Source: RBG-13-68-16 sp041494245 (GTDB lineage: Bacteria; Acidobacteriota; Thermoanaerobaculia; Thermoanaerobaculales; Thermoanaerobaculaceae). From it: a stretch of 64,000 nucleotides of DNA. The DNA lies in NCBI GenBank assembly GCA_041494245.1, contig JBGQAK010000004.1, forward strand, positions 62,001 to 126,000, written 5' to 3'. Shown in pieces: positions 35,308-47,021 of the stretch. The stretch's first letter is position 1; each line of letters starts with the position of its first letter. Made by a program: the position numbers and the translations under genes. The notes below the pieces were generated by a model that was given only the letters and a program-made list of their open reading frames with translations, made no database searches and was not told where the DNA came from.

Positions 35308-36510
35308 CTACTCGGCTCGGAGCGCGTCCACGGGATCGAGGGCGGCCGCGTGGCGGGCGGGGATCACGCCGGCCGCGATCCCCACGACGAAACTCATCGT
35401 GAGGGCGGCGACGACCGCCCCGACCGGCGTTGCGAGAGGCAGCCCCGGCACGAACGCCCGTGCCAGTACCTGCACCCCGAAGCCGAACCCGATGCCGGCG
35501 ATGCCTCCGGTCATCGCCAGCAGCGCCGCCTCCAGCAGGAACAGCCGCTGCACACCCTGCTCGGTTACGCCGAGCGCGCGCAGCAACCCGATCTCCCCGG
35601 TGCGCTCGTGCACCGAGATCCACATGATCGTGAGGATCCCCATCGCGCCCACGAACAGCGAGATCCCGGCGATCGCCGTGACCGCCGCGGTGATGATCCC
35701 GATGATGCGGCCGAAGGTGTCGAGCATCTCGGTCTGGGTGGTGACGGTGAAGTCCTCCTCACCGCGATGGCGAGCCGCGAGCACGGCCTTGATGCCCGAC
35801 ACCACGCCCGGAATCGCCTCGGTGCTGCGCGTCACCACGTCGATGGCCATCAGCTGGGTCTGGTTGAAGAGGTTCATCGCGGTGGCCACCGGGATGTACG
35901 CCACGTCATCGATGTCGAAGCCCAGCAGCTGCCCCTTGGCCTCCATCACGCCGATCACAAGGAAGCTCCAGCTCCCGATGCGCACCCGGCGCCCGAGCGG
36001 CGAGACCGTACCGAACAACTCGCGGGCGAGCTTGGGCCCCAGCACTACGAACGATCCCTGCCGGTGAGGGTCCATCTCGGGGAGGAAGCTCCCCTGCGCG
36101 ACGGTGACCGTCCACGCCGCCGGAAGCTCGTGGGTGACGCCGTAGACGAACACGCTGCGGCCTCGCTCGCCGGCCTCCACCCTCGCCTGCCCGAATGTGG
36201 CCGCCACGACCTCCGCAACACCCGGGAGCCGCCGCAACGACTCGGCGTCGTCGATGGTGAGCCTCTGGGTCGTGCCGCCGAACGCACCCGCAAACCCGAA
36301 CGTCTTCACCTTGCCCGGGTTGATCTCCATTAGGTTGGTCCCGAACTGGGAGAACTGCCGCACGATGTACTGGCGCGTCCCTTCCCCCAGCGAGGTGAGC
36401 AGCACGACCGCGGCCACGCCGATCGCCACCCCGAGCGCGGAGAGCACCGAGCGTAGCCGGTGGCCGGTGAGGGCGCCCAGCACGAAGCGGACCAGCTCGA
36501 TCGTCTCCAT
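35308..36510 (-). CDS. MacB-type ABC transporter permease (second of two)
   Basis: 400 residues: one N-terminal helix (GHRLRSVLSALGVAIGVAAVVLL), a large periplasmic MacB_PCD domain (about 50-270) and a C-terminal FtsX domain with three helices. It starts at the ATG 36508-36510, 2 nt after the stop of the paralogous permease, so it is the last gene of the operon adaptor-ATPase-permease-permease (39599 to 35308). MacB-type pumps use periplasmic mechanotransmission to push peptides, lipids or drugs outward. Two non-identical permeases suggest a heterodimer. Substrate unknown. Confidence 0.88.
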   Translation of the reverse strand: METIELVRFVLGALTGHRLRSVLSALGVAIGVAAVVLLTSLGEGTRQYIVRQFSQFGTNLMEINPGKVKTFGFAGAFGGTTQRLTIDDAESLRRLPGVAEVVAATFGQARVEAGERGRSVFVYGVTHELPAAWTVTVAQGSFLPEMDPHRQGSFVVLGPKLARELFGTVSPLGRRVRIGSWSFLVIGVMEAKGQLLGFDIDDVAYIPVATAMNLFNQTQLMAIDVVTRSTEAIPGVVSGIKAVLAARHRGEEDFTVTTQTEMLDTFGRIIGIITAAVTAIAGISLFVGAMGILTIMWISVHERTGEIGLLRALGVTEQGVQRLFLLEAALLAMTGGIAGIGFGFGVQVLARAFVPGLPLATPVGAVVAALTMSFVVGIAAGVIPARHAAALDPVDALRAE

Positions 36511-36512
36511 GG

Positions 36513-37721
36513 CTACCGCCTCGCGAGCGCCGCGACTGGGTCGAGTCGTGTTGCACGGCGGGCGGGCCACACGCCGAAGCCCACGCCCACCGCGAACGAC
36601 AACGCGAACGCTGCGGCGATCGCCCACGCGGGCGGGGAAGCCGGAAAGCTCGGGTAGAGGCTCACGAACACGCGCACCGCACCGGCGCCGACCGCGAGCC
36701 CTGCCACGCCTCCGCAGCTTGCGAGGAGCACCGCCTCGGCGAGGAACGCCGCCAGCACCTGCCGGTTGGCCGCCCCCAGCGCCTTCAGGAGCCCGATCTC
36801 CGCCCGCCGCTCGGTGACCGAGACCAGCATCACGTTCATGATCCCGACCCCGGCCACCGCGAGCGAGACCGAGGCGATCCCGACTAGGGCGAGGGTGAGC
36901 GCGTTGAGGATCTTCGAGAAGGCGGCCAGCAGCGCGTCCTGGGTGATCACCGTGACATCCTCGGCGCGGTGACGCTCCGCCAGCAGCTTCTCCACGTCCT
37001 TCTTGGTCGCCTCCATCTCTGGGTGCGCCCGAACATCGATGAGGATGCGGAACAGGGTGGATCTGTTGAACACGCGCATCGCCGTGCGCACTGGGATGAA
37101 GACCACGTCGTCCAGATTGAAGGTGAGGGAGCGCCCGCGCGGGGCCAGCACTCCCACAACCCGGAAGCGCCACTGCCCCACTCGCACGATCCGGCCCAGC
37201 GGGTTCTCATCGCGGAAGAGCTCCTGCGCCACCGTCATGCCCAGCACAATCTCGCTACCTCCCTGCTCGGGATCGCCCCCGGGCAGGAACTCCCCCGAGC
37301 CGAGCTGGAGCCTTCTCACCTGCGCGAACTCCGCAATCGTGCCCAGCACCGGGACCGAGCGGCCGCGGTCCAGGTAGTGGACCGTGTCCTCACCGACCGC
37401 CAGCGGGGCGGCTCTGCGAACCCTCGGCAGCCTGGCGATCGCCCGAAAGTCGTCAATGGTGAGGTCGCGGGTCACCCCCCCGAACGGGGCGCCGCCGGTC
37501 GTCTCGACCTTGCCCGGCAGCACGATGAGCAGGTTGCTTCCGAGGGCGGCAAACTGGTCCACCACGTAGCGGCGCGCACCCTCGCCCAGTGCCGTGAGGG
37601 CGACCACCGCCGAGATCCCCACCGCCACGCCGGCAACCGAGAGCGCGGTCCGCAACCGGTGTCCGCGGAGCGCCCCCGCCGCAAACGCCAACAGGTCGAG
37701 GAAGCGCACCCTATCCCCCAC
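36513..37721 (-). CDS. MacB-type ABC transporter permease (first of two)
   Basis: 402 residues with the same MacB_PCD-FtsX layout as its downstream neighbour: an N-terminal helix in GHRLRTALSVAGVAVGISAVVAL, a periplasmic domain containing APFGGVTRDLTIDDF, and three C-terminal helices starting about residue 275. It overlaps the 3' end of the ATPase gene by 11 nt, indicating translational coupling. It probably forms a heterodimeric channel with the next permease. Confidence 0.88.
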   Translation of the reverse strand: MGDRVRFLDLLAFAAGALRGHRLRTALSVAGVAVGISAVVALTALGEGARRYVVDQFAALGSNLLIVLPGKVETTGGAPFGGVTRDLTIDDFRAIARLPRVRRAAPLAVGEDTVHYLDRGRSVPVLGTIAEFAQVRRLQLGSGEFLPGGDPEQGGSEIVLGMTVAQELFRDENPLGRIVRVGQWRFRVVGVLAPRGRSLTFNLDDVVFIPVRTAMRVFNRSTLFRILIDVRAHPEMEATKKDVEKLLAERHRAEDVTVITQDALLAAFSKILNALTLALVGIASVSLAVAGVGIMNVMLVSVTERRAEIGLLKALGAANRQVLAAFLAEAVLLASCGGVAGLAVGAGAVRVFVSLYPSFPASPPAWAIAAAFALSFAVGVGFGVWPARRATRLDPVAALARR

Positions 37722-38457
37722 CCGCGAGTCCGGACTCCGGGCTGCGGGCTCCGAATACCCCGGGTTCGACCTTGGCGCCCCGGGCCTTGGGCCCTGCGCC
37801 CTGAATCTCCCCGTCGTCCATCCTAATCACCCGTTTCGCGCGCCGGGCGATCGCGGGATCGTGCGTCACAACCACGAGGGTGAGCCCGCGCGCGTTCATC
37901 CGCTCGATCAGCTCCATGACCTCGAGCGCCGAGGCGCGGTCGAGGTTGCCGGTGGGCTCGTCGGCTAGCAGTACCGCGGGGTCCATCACGACGGCGCGCG
38001 CGATCGCCACGCGCTGGCGCTCGCCGCCCGAGAGCTGGTCCGGCCGGTGGTGGGAACGGTGCGAGAGGCCCACCGACTCCAGCGCCTTCGCCGCGCGCTC
38101 GCGGCGCTCCTCGGGAGGGGTGCCCGCGAAGAGCATCGGCAGCTCCACGTTGCCCTGGGCGGTGAGGCGCGGCAGCAGATGGAAGAACTGGAAGACGAAA
38201 CCGATCCGGTGGCGCCGGATGAGCGAGCGCTCCTCCTCGGAGAGGGAACCCACCTCGCGCCCTTCAAGCAGGTAGCGCCCGCGCGTCGGTCGGTCGAGGC
38301 ACCCCACGATGTGCAGCAGCGTGGACTTGCCGGAGCCGGAGGGGCCCACGAGCGCGACGTGCTCGCCGCGCTCGATCGTGAGGCTCACCCCCTTGAGGGC
38401 GTGCACCTCGCCCTCACCGACCCTGAAGATGCGCCAGACGCCCTCCAGGTCGATCAC
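37711..38457 (-). CDS. ABC transporter ATP-binding protein (MacB/LolD type)
   Basis: 248 residues. Walker A GPSGSGKST, Q-loop, signature LSGGERQRVAIARA and Walker B LLADEPTGNLD are all present. The sequence is that of the MacB/LolD/FtsE class, which pairs with FtsX-like permeases, consistent with the two genes downstream. The last 25 residues (after GDDGEIQ-type end) are low-complexity and overlap the next gene. It overlaps the adaptor stop by 4 nt. Confidence 0.92.
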   Translation of the reverse strand: MIDLEGVWRIFRVGEGEVHALKGVSLTIERGEHVALVGPSGSGKSTLLHIVGCLDRPTRGRYLLEGREVGSLSEEERSLIRRHRIGFVFQFFHLLPRLTAQGNVELPMLFAGTPPEERRERAAKALESVGLSHRSHHRPDQLSGGERQRVAIARAVVMDPAVLLADEPTGNLDRASALEVMELIERMNARGLTLVVVTHDPAIARRAKRVIRMDDGEIQGAGPKARGAKVEPGVFGARSPESGLAGGG

Positions 38458-39599
38458 CGGACCTCCCGGGCCCTCGCCTTCGCGCCCGGCTTGATCTCGG
38501 TCGAGTCGCGGGAGGTCACGACCAGCTCGCCGCGCACGACCCCGGACTTCACCTCTGTGAACTGCCAGTTGCGCATCCCGGGACCTACCGTGCGCTCCCC
38601 CAGCCGGCCGCCCGCGAGAACGAGGACCTTGCCGCCCTCGGCGATCGCCGAGGTGGGGATGCGCAGCACGCCTTCACGGCGGGCGAGAATCACCTCGACA
38701 TCGGCGGAGGTGCCGGGCAGGAGGCTCGCCGCCATCTTCGAGTTCGCCAGATCGACCTCGATCTCCACCGTCCGGTTCTGCTCCAGGACGTCCATCACGT
38801 ACGGGGCCACGCGGACCAGGGCCCCGGCCAGGTGCTCACCCGGGAGGGAGTCCACGGTCATGCGGACCTCCTGGCCCACCCTCACGCGCCGCGAGTCGAC
38901 CTCGTCGATCGGGGCGGACACGTAGACCGAGCCGGGGTCGATGAGGTCGAGCACGGCCGGGATCGGCACCCCCGGCGGGGCCGGCGTGATCCACTCCCCG
39001 ACCTCGGTGCTGCAGTCCGCAACCACCCCTGCAAACGGCGCCCGGACGACGGTGAGCGCCAGCTCGGCGTGCGCGAGCCCGACCTGGGCGCGCGCCTGGT
39101 CCGCCGCGGCCCGTGCGGCCTGGCACGCGGCCAGGCTCTGGTCGCGCGTGCTCTCCAGGGTGTCGAGGTTCTGCTGGCTGGTGATGCCGTCCGCGGAGAG
39201 CGCGACCCCCCGCTTCAGCTCCTTCTCGGCCAGATCCGCGGCGAGGCAGGCCTGGTGCGCCTGCGACTCGGCGGTCTTCACCTGCTCATCGGCGAGCCGC
39301 ACCTGCGCCTGCTGGACCGAGTCGTCGAGCCTGAGCAGAAGCGCGCCCGCCTCCACACGCGCGCCCTTCCGGTACGGAAGCTCGGTGGCTCGGCCGCCGA
39401 TCTGGGGCGAGAGCTTGGCGCGCCTGCGCGCCTTGACGGTGCCGGCCCGCGTGTTGGTGACGGTCTCCTCCACGGTCCCCGGCTCGACGCGCGCCAGGTC
39501 CACCGGGACTGCCCTGACACCTAAGACGGTGAAGCGCAGCGCCAGCGCGACGCCGAGGAGCGTGACCACGACGATCAGCCAAAGCGGAACCCTACGCAT
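38454..39599 (-). CDS. Periplasmic adaptor (membrane fusion) protein of an ABC export system
   Basis: 381 residues. One N-terminal helix (PLWLIVVVTLLGVALAL), then a biotinyl-lipoyl half (KLSPQIGGRATELPYRKGARVEAG), a long alpha-hairpin (about 90-170), the return lipoyl half (VVRAPFAGVVADC) and beta-barrel/membrane-proximal domains. It would link the inner-membrane MacB-type pump to an outer-membrane channel; no TolC gene is adjacent. First gene of the operon. The ATG at 39597-39599 lies 5 nt after a TAGAAT box (leaderless), while the genes behind it are coupled by overlap. Confidence 0.88.
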   Translation of the reverse strand: MRRVPLWLIVVVTLLGVALALRFTVLGVRAVPVDLARVEPGTVEETVTNTRAGTVKARRRAKLSPQIGGRATELPYRKGARVEAGALLLRLDDSVQQAQVRLADEQVKTAESQAHQACLAADLAEKELKRGVALSADGITSQQNLDTLESTRDQSLAACQAARAAADQARAQVGLAHAELALTVVRAPFAGVVADCSTEVGEWITPAPPGVPIPAVLDLIDPGSVYVSAPIDEVDSRRVRVGQEVRMTVDSLPGEHLAGALVRVAPYVMDVLEQNRTVEIEVDLANSKMAASLLPGTSADVEVILARREGVLRIPTSAIAEGGKVLVLAGGRLGERTVGPGMRNWQFTEVKSGVVRGELVVTSRDSTEIKPGAKARAREVR

Positions 39600-39604
39600 G
39601 TCTC

Positions 39605-39610
39605 ATTCTA
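39605..39610 (-). promoter_or_regulatory. -10 box for leaderless ABC export operon
   Basis: TAGAAT on the minus strand, 5 nt before the ATG of the adaptor gene. Confidence 0.45.
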
Positions 39611-39707
39611 CGTCACAGCATCATCGTTAGTTTCTCAATAAGAGCCGATTTTGGATCGGGCTTGTCTCACCCGCCCGGCTGAGGCATGCTGGCCGCCTGG
39701 AGGGACC

Positions 39708-40577
39708 ATGAAGCGAAAGCTCGCGGCGGTTCTTCTCGCCCTGTTCACCGCGACGTTCCTGGCGGCGGCCGAGGTCGTCCGCCCCCACGTCCTGGTCACC
39801 AACGATGACGGAATCGACGCGCCGGGCATCGCCGCGCTCGTCGAGGCGATCAGGGGCGAGTACCGGATCACCGTGGTCGCCCCCACGCAGGACCAGAGCG
39901 GGGTGGGGCACGGGATCACCTACCGCACCCCCGTCCTGGTGGAGAAGCGGCCGGGCGGCGAGGGGATCCGGCGTTTCGCCGTGCACGCCCAGCCGGCCAC
40001 CTGCACCCGTATCGGGGTCACGGGCCTGCTGGCGGCCGACCCGCCGGTGCTCGTGCTGTCGGGGATCAACCGCGGGGACAACGCGGGCCGCTCGGCCTGG
40101 GTTTCCGGCACCGTCGCCGGGGCACGCGAGGGGGCGCTTGTGGGACTGCCGGCCGTCGCGTTCTCGGCCGTGGCCCCTCCCGGCGCAAACCCGGACTTCG
40201 CCGCCGCCGCGCGCTGGGCGAGCGTCGTGCTGCAGAAGCTGCGCGAGGCGGGGCTGCCCGCTCCCGGCCAGCTCGTCAAGGTGGAGATCCCTCACCCTGC
40301 CGGCCAGGCGCGCGGCGTCGTGGTGACGAGGATGAGCACGGCACCGGCCAAGGAGGAGATCTACGTCGAGAAGGCGGGGGCGGCGGGCGAGCGGTTGTTC
40401 GTGAGCCGCTACGCGCCCCCGGAGCGCGACGCCCCGGGCACCGACGTGCAGGCACTGGCCGGCGGTTTTGTCGCGGTCACGCCGCTCTCCCTCGACCAGA
40501 CCGACTATGCAGGGCTCCCCGCGCTGGCGGCGGTCCCCTGGTGCCTGGCGGCGCCGGCGGCGAGATCGGCACCGTGA
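39708..40577 (+). CDS. surE: SurE-type 5'/3'-nucleotidase with a signal peptide
   Basis: 289 residues. Residues 1-21 form a signal peptide (basic MKRK, then an Ala/Leu run ending AAA), followed directly by the SurE core: VTNDDGIDAPG with metal-binding Asp33-Asp34, QDQSGVGHG with the metal Ser, and SGINRGDNAG with the metal Asn. SurE removes phosphate from nucleoside monophosphates and is normally cytosolic; here the core begins right after the signal, so it should act in the periplasm. The ATG has GGAGGG 3-4 nt upstream. It is divergent from the ABC export operon. Confidence 0.88.
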   Translation: MKRKLAAVLLALFTATFLAAAEVVRPHVLVTNDDGIDAPGIAALVEAIRGEYRITVVAPTQDQSGVGHGITYRTPVLVEKRPGGEGIRRFAVHAQPATCTRIGVTGLLAADPPVLVLSGINRGDNAGRSAWVSGTVAGAREGALVGLPAVAFSAVAPPGANPDFAAAARWASVVLQKLREAGLPAPGQLVKVEIPHPAGQARGVVVTRMSTAPAKEEIYVEKAGAAGERLFVSRYAPPERDAPGTDVQALAGGFVAVTPLSLDQTDYAGLPALAAVPWCLAAPAARSAP

Positions 40578-40614
40578 TCTTCGCGCTTCGAGGTGAGCCC
40601 GCCGGAATGTCCGG

Positions 40615-41913
40615 TCACCCTTCGGCGACGATGCGCGTGCCCTTCGTCTCCGGGAGCATCCACACCCAGAGCCCGGTGAAGACGGCGAAGAACGCGGCGA
40701 GGGAGATGCCGCCGCCGAGCCCGTAGCGTCCCGCCACCTGGGTGATCACGAGCGGCGTGAAGAATTGCACGCCCCGCGCCAGGTTGAACGCGGCGCCCAT
40801 CGCGGTGTTGCGCACCTTGGTCGGGAAGATCTCGGCGAAGATCGGCCCGTACCCGGAGAAGTTGCCGGTCCCGAAACCCACCATGAACATGAACGCGAGG
40901 GTGAGCGCGGGCCAGAGCGCGATGCTGCCCCAGAACCAGGTGACGGCCAGGAGGCCCACCGCCCAGATGAAGGAAAAGCCGGTGTACGCCACCCGGCGCC
41001 CCTTCCAGTCCGCCACCAGGCCGAACGAGAGGTAGCCGAGGAAGCCACCCACCTGCGTGGTCAGCATCCACAGCCCCGAGCGCGCCATCGAGAAGCCGAG
41101 CTGCTCGTAGAGGTACTTGGGCAGCCAGGAGTAGGTGAACCAGTACGCCGACATGTCCGTGAGCGCCAGCACGAGGCCGAGGCCGAAGAGGCGGCGCAGG
41201 CCGGGGGTACGCAGGAGGTCTCCGAGGTGGCCCCTATCCTCGACCTCGAGGCGCTGACGGCGCGCGAGCCACACGTCCGACTCCGGCATCGCCCTGCGGA
41301 TCACCACCACGAGCAGAGCAGGAATCACGGAGAGGAAGAAGCACCCGCGCCACCCCCACTCCGGCCCGAACGCGCTGACGAGCGCCGGCTCCACGAAGCC
41401 GCCCACGATCGCCGCGAGCGCGATGCCGAGCGGCGCGCCCGTCTGCATCACCGCGGCAAAGCGGGCGCGCATGCGCGCCGGGAACGTCTCGCCGACCAGC
41501 GTCTGGCCGGTGGCCCACTCCCCGCCGACGCCAAGCCCCGTGATGATGCGGAACACGAGTAACCACACGGCGCCCTGCGCGAACCCGCAGGCGAACGTCC
41601 CGACTGAGTAGACCAGGATCGTCCAGGAGAGCACCGTCTTGCGGCCGAAGCGGTCCGCGAGGTAGCCGAACACGATCCCGCCCAGCGCCGTCGCCGCCAG
41701 CGTCGCGCCCAGCAGCAGCGACAGCGAGGTCTCGGACAGGCCGAGCGTCTTCTTGATCGGGATGAGCAGGAACGAGAACATCATCAGGTCGTAGAAATCG
41801 AACAGCCACCCCGCCCACGCCATCCCCAGGATGACGTAGTGCGTGCGCGTCGGCCTCTCGCTCTCGTTGAGAAGACGCCGCGCGCCGCTGACCTCAAGGG
41901 AATCGGCAGGCAT
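40615..41913 (-). CDS. MFS transporter, sugar/carboxylate-proton symporter type
   Basis: 432 residues with 12 membrane helices. The A-like loop motif reads GYLADRFGRKTV after helix 2, and RIITGLGVGGEWATGQTLVGE in helices 4-5 is typical of the sugar/metabolite-proton symporter branch containing sialate, lactate and aromatic-acid carriers (helix 1: WLFDFYDLMMFSFLL). Substrate cannot be assigned. It faces surE (convergent, 37 bp) and is divergent from secA. Confidence 0.85.
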   Translation of the reverse strand: MPADSLEVSGARRLLNESERPTRTHYVILGMAWAGWLFDFYDLMMFSFLLIPIKKTLGLSETSLSLLLGATLAATALGGIVFGYLADRFGRKTVLSWTILVYSVGTFACGFAQGAVWLLVFRIITGLGVGGEWATGQTLVGETFPARMRARFAAVMQTGAPLGIALAAIVGGFVEPALVSAFGPEWGWRGCFFLSVIPALLVVVIRRAMPESDVWLARRQRLEVEDRGHLGDLLRTPGLRRLFGLGLVLALTDMSAYWFTYSWLPKYLYEQLGFSMARSGLWMLTTQVGGFLGYLSFGLVADWKGRRVAYTGFSFIWAVGLLAVTWFWGSIALWPALTLAFMFMVGFGTGNFSGYGPIFAEIFPTKVRNTAMGAAFNLARGVQFFTPLVITQVAGRYGLGGGISLAAFFAVFTGLWVWMLPETKGTRIVAEG

Positions 41914-42073
41914 TGGTCTGGGCGAATGTTCTCACAAACGCCGTGAACCGCAATGGTGGACCGCAGCACGCCGTCCGGCAACCGCCTCGCAAAGCTTTCA
42001 GCCCCAGATGGTTGCGGGGCACGCACTTGTCGCGCGGAAGAGCGAGGCGTAGTCTACGTTGTTTGAGGGGGGT

Positions 42074-44854
<2,781 letters not shown>

Positions 44855-44863
44855 GCTGGCTTC

Positions 44864-44956
44864 CTAGGCCAGCAGCCTGGCCATGAGCGCTGGCGGGACT
44901 GCCGTCAGGATCAACCAACCAGCCGCGAGGTCGTCGCGAAAACGGTGTTCCTTCAT
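44864..44956 (-). CDS. Possible 30-residue membrane peptide
   Basis: An ATG at 44954-44956 with GGAG 6 nt upstream opens a 30-residue ORF: MKEHRFRDDLAAGWLIL, then a short hydrophobic end (TAVPPALMARLLA). It stops 9 nt from the secA stop (convergent). It is too short for composition to prove coding. The rest of the 250-bp gap between secA and the acyltransferase promoter shows nothing else. Confidence 0.25.
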   Translation of the reverse strand: MKEHRFRDDLAAGWLILTAVPPALMARLLA

Positions 44957-45068
44957 CGCCGTCTCCACCCCGGAAAGCATGGCGCACAGACAGGGCAGCC
45001 TGGCGAGCGACTTCCCCCAAGGCGTGGCGACGCGCACCCGGGCGTACGAGCTGGCAACTCGTGCTTGC

Positions 45069-45098
45069 TTGCGGTCCCGCTCTCGACGCAAGTATCCT
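45069..45098 (+). promoter_or_regulatory. Promoter for leaderless acyltransferase gene
   Basis: TTGCGG (45069-45074), 18-bp spacer, TATCCT (45093-45098). Predicted +1 falls on the A of the ATG at 45105. No ribosome site. Confidence 0.45.
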
Positions 45099-45104
45099 TC
45101 CGGC

Positions 45105-46199
45105 ATGGGTGAGCGAGCCTACCCGGTCGCCGCGCCCGATTGCTCCGACCGGCGCAACGTCTACTACCTCCTTGCCAAGACGATCGTGCTGCTCGGGCAC
45201 CGCCTGCTGGTGCACCCCCACGTCGAGATGGACCCCGACATCCGCACCGTGAAACGCCGGGGTGGGGCGGTGTACCTCTACTGTGGCCTGCACAAGAGCC
45301 TGTGGGAGACGAGCGGTGTCCTGCCGCCGCTGTTTCATGCCGGCCTGCCGGTTCCCTACGTCGGCATGGGCGACAACCTCGTCAAGGGTCGCCTCTTCCA
45401 GAACCTCAGCCGGAAGATCGGCGCCTTCCCGGTGCGTAGGCCGAGCAGCCGGAGGGAGGTGCTGGAGTCCGCCCGCAAGCTGCGCGACGACATCCTCTCG
45501 TTCGTCGCGCACGGCCTCGACGTGATGATCTTTCCCGAGGGCACGCGCAAGAACATCCCGGCGCACGCCCGCTACGGAGACTTCTTCCCTGCGGTCTTCG
45601 ACGCCCTGATCGAGTACGAGAGGAACAAGGACGCGATCCGCGCCGCCCATCCGGAGCTTCCGGCCTACGAGACGTTCATCGTACCGTTCAACGTGGACTA
45701 CAGCCGGGTGCGCGAGGCCCACGAGATGGTCGGCGAGGAGGGCGGGAAGCCGCGCACGCTGCACGTGCTCGACTCGCTTTCGATGCTGCGCAGCATCGGC
45801 GACACCTACCTGTCCTACGGCGCGCCGATCCGTGTGGCGGACTACCTGCACCTGGGGCGCAAGGGGCTCGCGGCGTTGAGCCGGAAGCGGTGCCTGGCGC
45901 TCGTGAAGATCCTCCCGGTCAACGTGGCGAGCCGCGCCATTCTGGAGTTCGAACCCGGGTCCGACGTCTCGCCGACCGCCTTCGGAGAGGCGCTTCGCCG
46001 CGTCCTCGACGCGCTTCGACCGTACGCGGACTGCTTCCGCGGGTTCCGCCCGGGCGACACGCAGGCCGAGATCGTCCGCCGCGCCGGGCAGGCGCGGGTA
46101 CAGTTCCGCCGCCTCGTCCCGCGGGACCTGCGCCTGTACCGCCTGTACGCCGGCTACATCGCGCACTACCTGGAGCCCGAGCCCGCGTTCGTGGGCTGA
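45105..46199 (+). CDS. PlsC/GPAT-like phospholipid or glycerolipid acyltransferase
   Basis: 364 residues. The acyltransferase motifs are present in altered form: His63-x4-Glu68 (LHKSLWE) where the family usually has HxxxxD, a middle motif RKIGAFPVRRPSS, then FPEGTRKN and a later IVPFNVDY. No strong membrane helix is seen, but the N-terminal part is hydrophobic. It likely transfers an acyl chain to a glycerol-phosphate-like acceptor at the membrane; the Glu variant could be catalytic or mark a different acceptor. The start is set by the leaderless promoter; upstream frame extension to 44883 is shadow. Confidence 0.75.
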   Translation: MGERAYPVAAPDCSDRRNVYYLLAKTIVLLGHRLLVHPHVEMDPDIRTVKRRGGAVYLYCGLHKSLWETSGVLPPLFHAGLPVPYVGMGDNLVKGRLFQNLSRKIGAFPVRRPSSRREVLESARKLRDDILSFVAHGLDVMIFPEGTRKNIPAHARYGDFFPAVFDALIEYERNKDAIRAAHPELPAYETFIVPFNVDYSRVREAHEMVGEEGGKPRTLHVLDSLSMLRSIGDTYLSYGAPIRVADYLHLGRKGLAALSRKRCLALVKILPVNVASRAILEFEPGSDVSPTAFGEALRRVLDALRPYADCFRGFRPGDTQAEIVRRAGQARVQFRRLVPRDLRLYRLYAGYIAHYLEPEPAFVG

Positions 46200-46299
46200 C
46201 CCGCGGCCCAGGCCTCTCGTGCCGCACCGGAGCTGACCGCCCCCCCGGCGCCGAAACAGCTACAGCGTCTCAATCGTATAATGATCCGGGGAGGTCGCC

Positions 46300-46791
46300 A
46301 TGGAGCAAACCCTCAGGGACAAGGTCATCGCCACGGTCACCGGCGCGGGAGCCCACGTGGCTGCGGCCGTCATGCTCGAGGGGCTGACAGCCGCCCAGGC
46401 GCGGCGGCGGCCGAGCAAGAAGTTGGCAACCATCTGGGAGGAGCTCGGCCACGTCGTGTTCTGGCAGGAGTTCATCCTGGAAACCGTGCGCGGCGGCCAG
46501 CCCCAACCGCCGCCCACGGCCGCGGGAGGGTGGCCGGCGATGCCGTCCGGCCGTGGGGCGGGAAAGGCGTGGGAGGCGCTCAAGCGCCGCTTCACGACCT
46601 CGCTCGCCGAGATCCAGATGATCGCTCGCGAGAACGACCTCGAGGACCACGTCGGGCAGGACAAGAAGAGCACCCTCGGTGAGCAGCTCCTGATGCTCGG
46701 CCACCACAATTCCTACCACTGTGGCCAGATCGTCTCGCTGCGGCGGCTGATCGGCGCGTGGCCTCCGCCCTCCGGCGGCGCGACCTGGTGA
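46300..46791 (+). CDS. DinB-like four-helix metalloprotein
   Basis: 163 residues. A DinB-fold protein with likely metal-ligand histidines in ELGHVVFWQEF (near 51) and in GHHNSYHCGQI (near 137-143). DinB relatives include metal-dependent thiol transferases, but most members, and this one, have no assigned substrate. The ATG has GGGGAGG 6 nt upstream; a perfect TATAAT at 46277-46282 gives a leader of about 11 nt. It is likely a single-gene unit between the acyltransferase and guaB. Confidence 0.75.
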   Translation: MEQTLRDKVIATVTGAGAHVAAAVMLEGLTAAQARRRPSKKLATIWEELGHVVFWQEFILETVRGGQPQPPPTAAGGWPAMPSGRGAGKAWEALKRRFTTSLAEIQMIARENDLEDHVGQDKKSTLGEQLLMLGHHNSYHCGQIVSLRRLIGAWPPPSGGATW

Positions 46792-46869
46792 CGCGGCGCC
46801 CCGCACGCCCCACCTCCACGGCTTCGAATAGGAACGGACTCAACCGGACGGCGCACTCGCGCCGTCTGC

Positions 46870-47021
46870 TAGAATCCGCCATGGCTGCTTGCCACTTTCC
46901 GTCATCAGAAGGCTCGTGGTGCGATCTGATCGCCTCGCTCGCCCTGCCTTCGGCGGCGCTCACCCATGAGGGGCACCCAGCGGCCTTCAGAACCCCACGG
47001 GAGGTTGCCCGCCATGGCTGA
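46870..47021 (+). promoter_or_regulatory. guaB leader: -10 box and overlapping 46-codon upstream ORF
   Basis: TAGAAT (46870-46875) lies 5 nt before an ATG (46881) that opens a 46-residue ORF beginning MAACHFPSSEG. It ends in TGA at 47019-47021, overlapping the guaB ATG (47014) by 8 nt in another frame. The transcript would begin at the small ORF's start codon. guaB has GGGAGG 8 nt upstream, inside the small ORF. The ORF could couple translation to guaB or could be chance. Confidence 0.4.
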
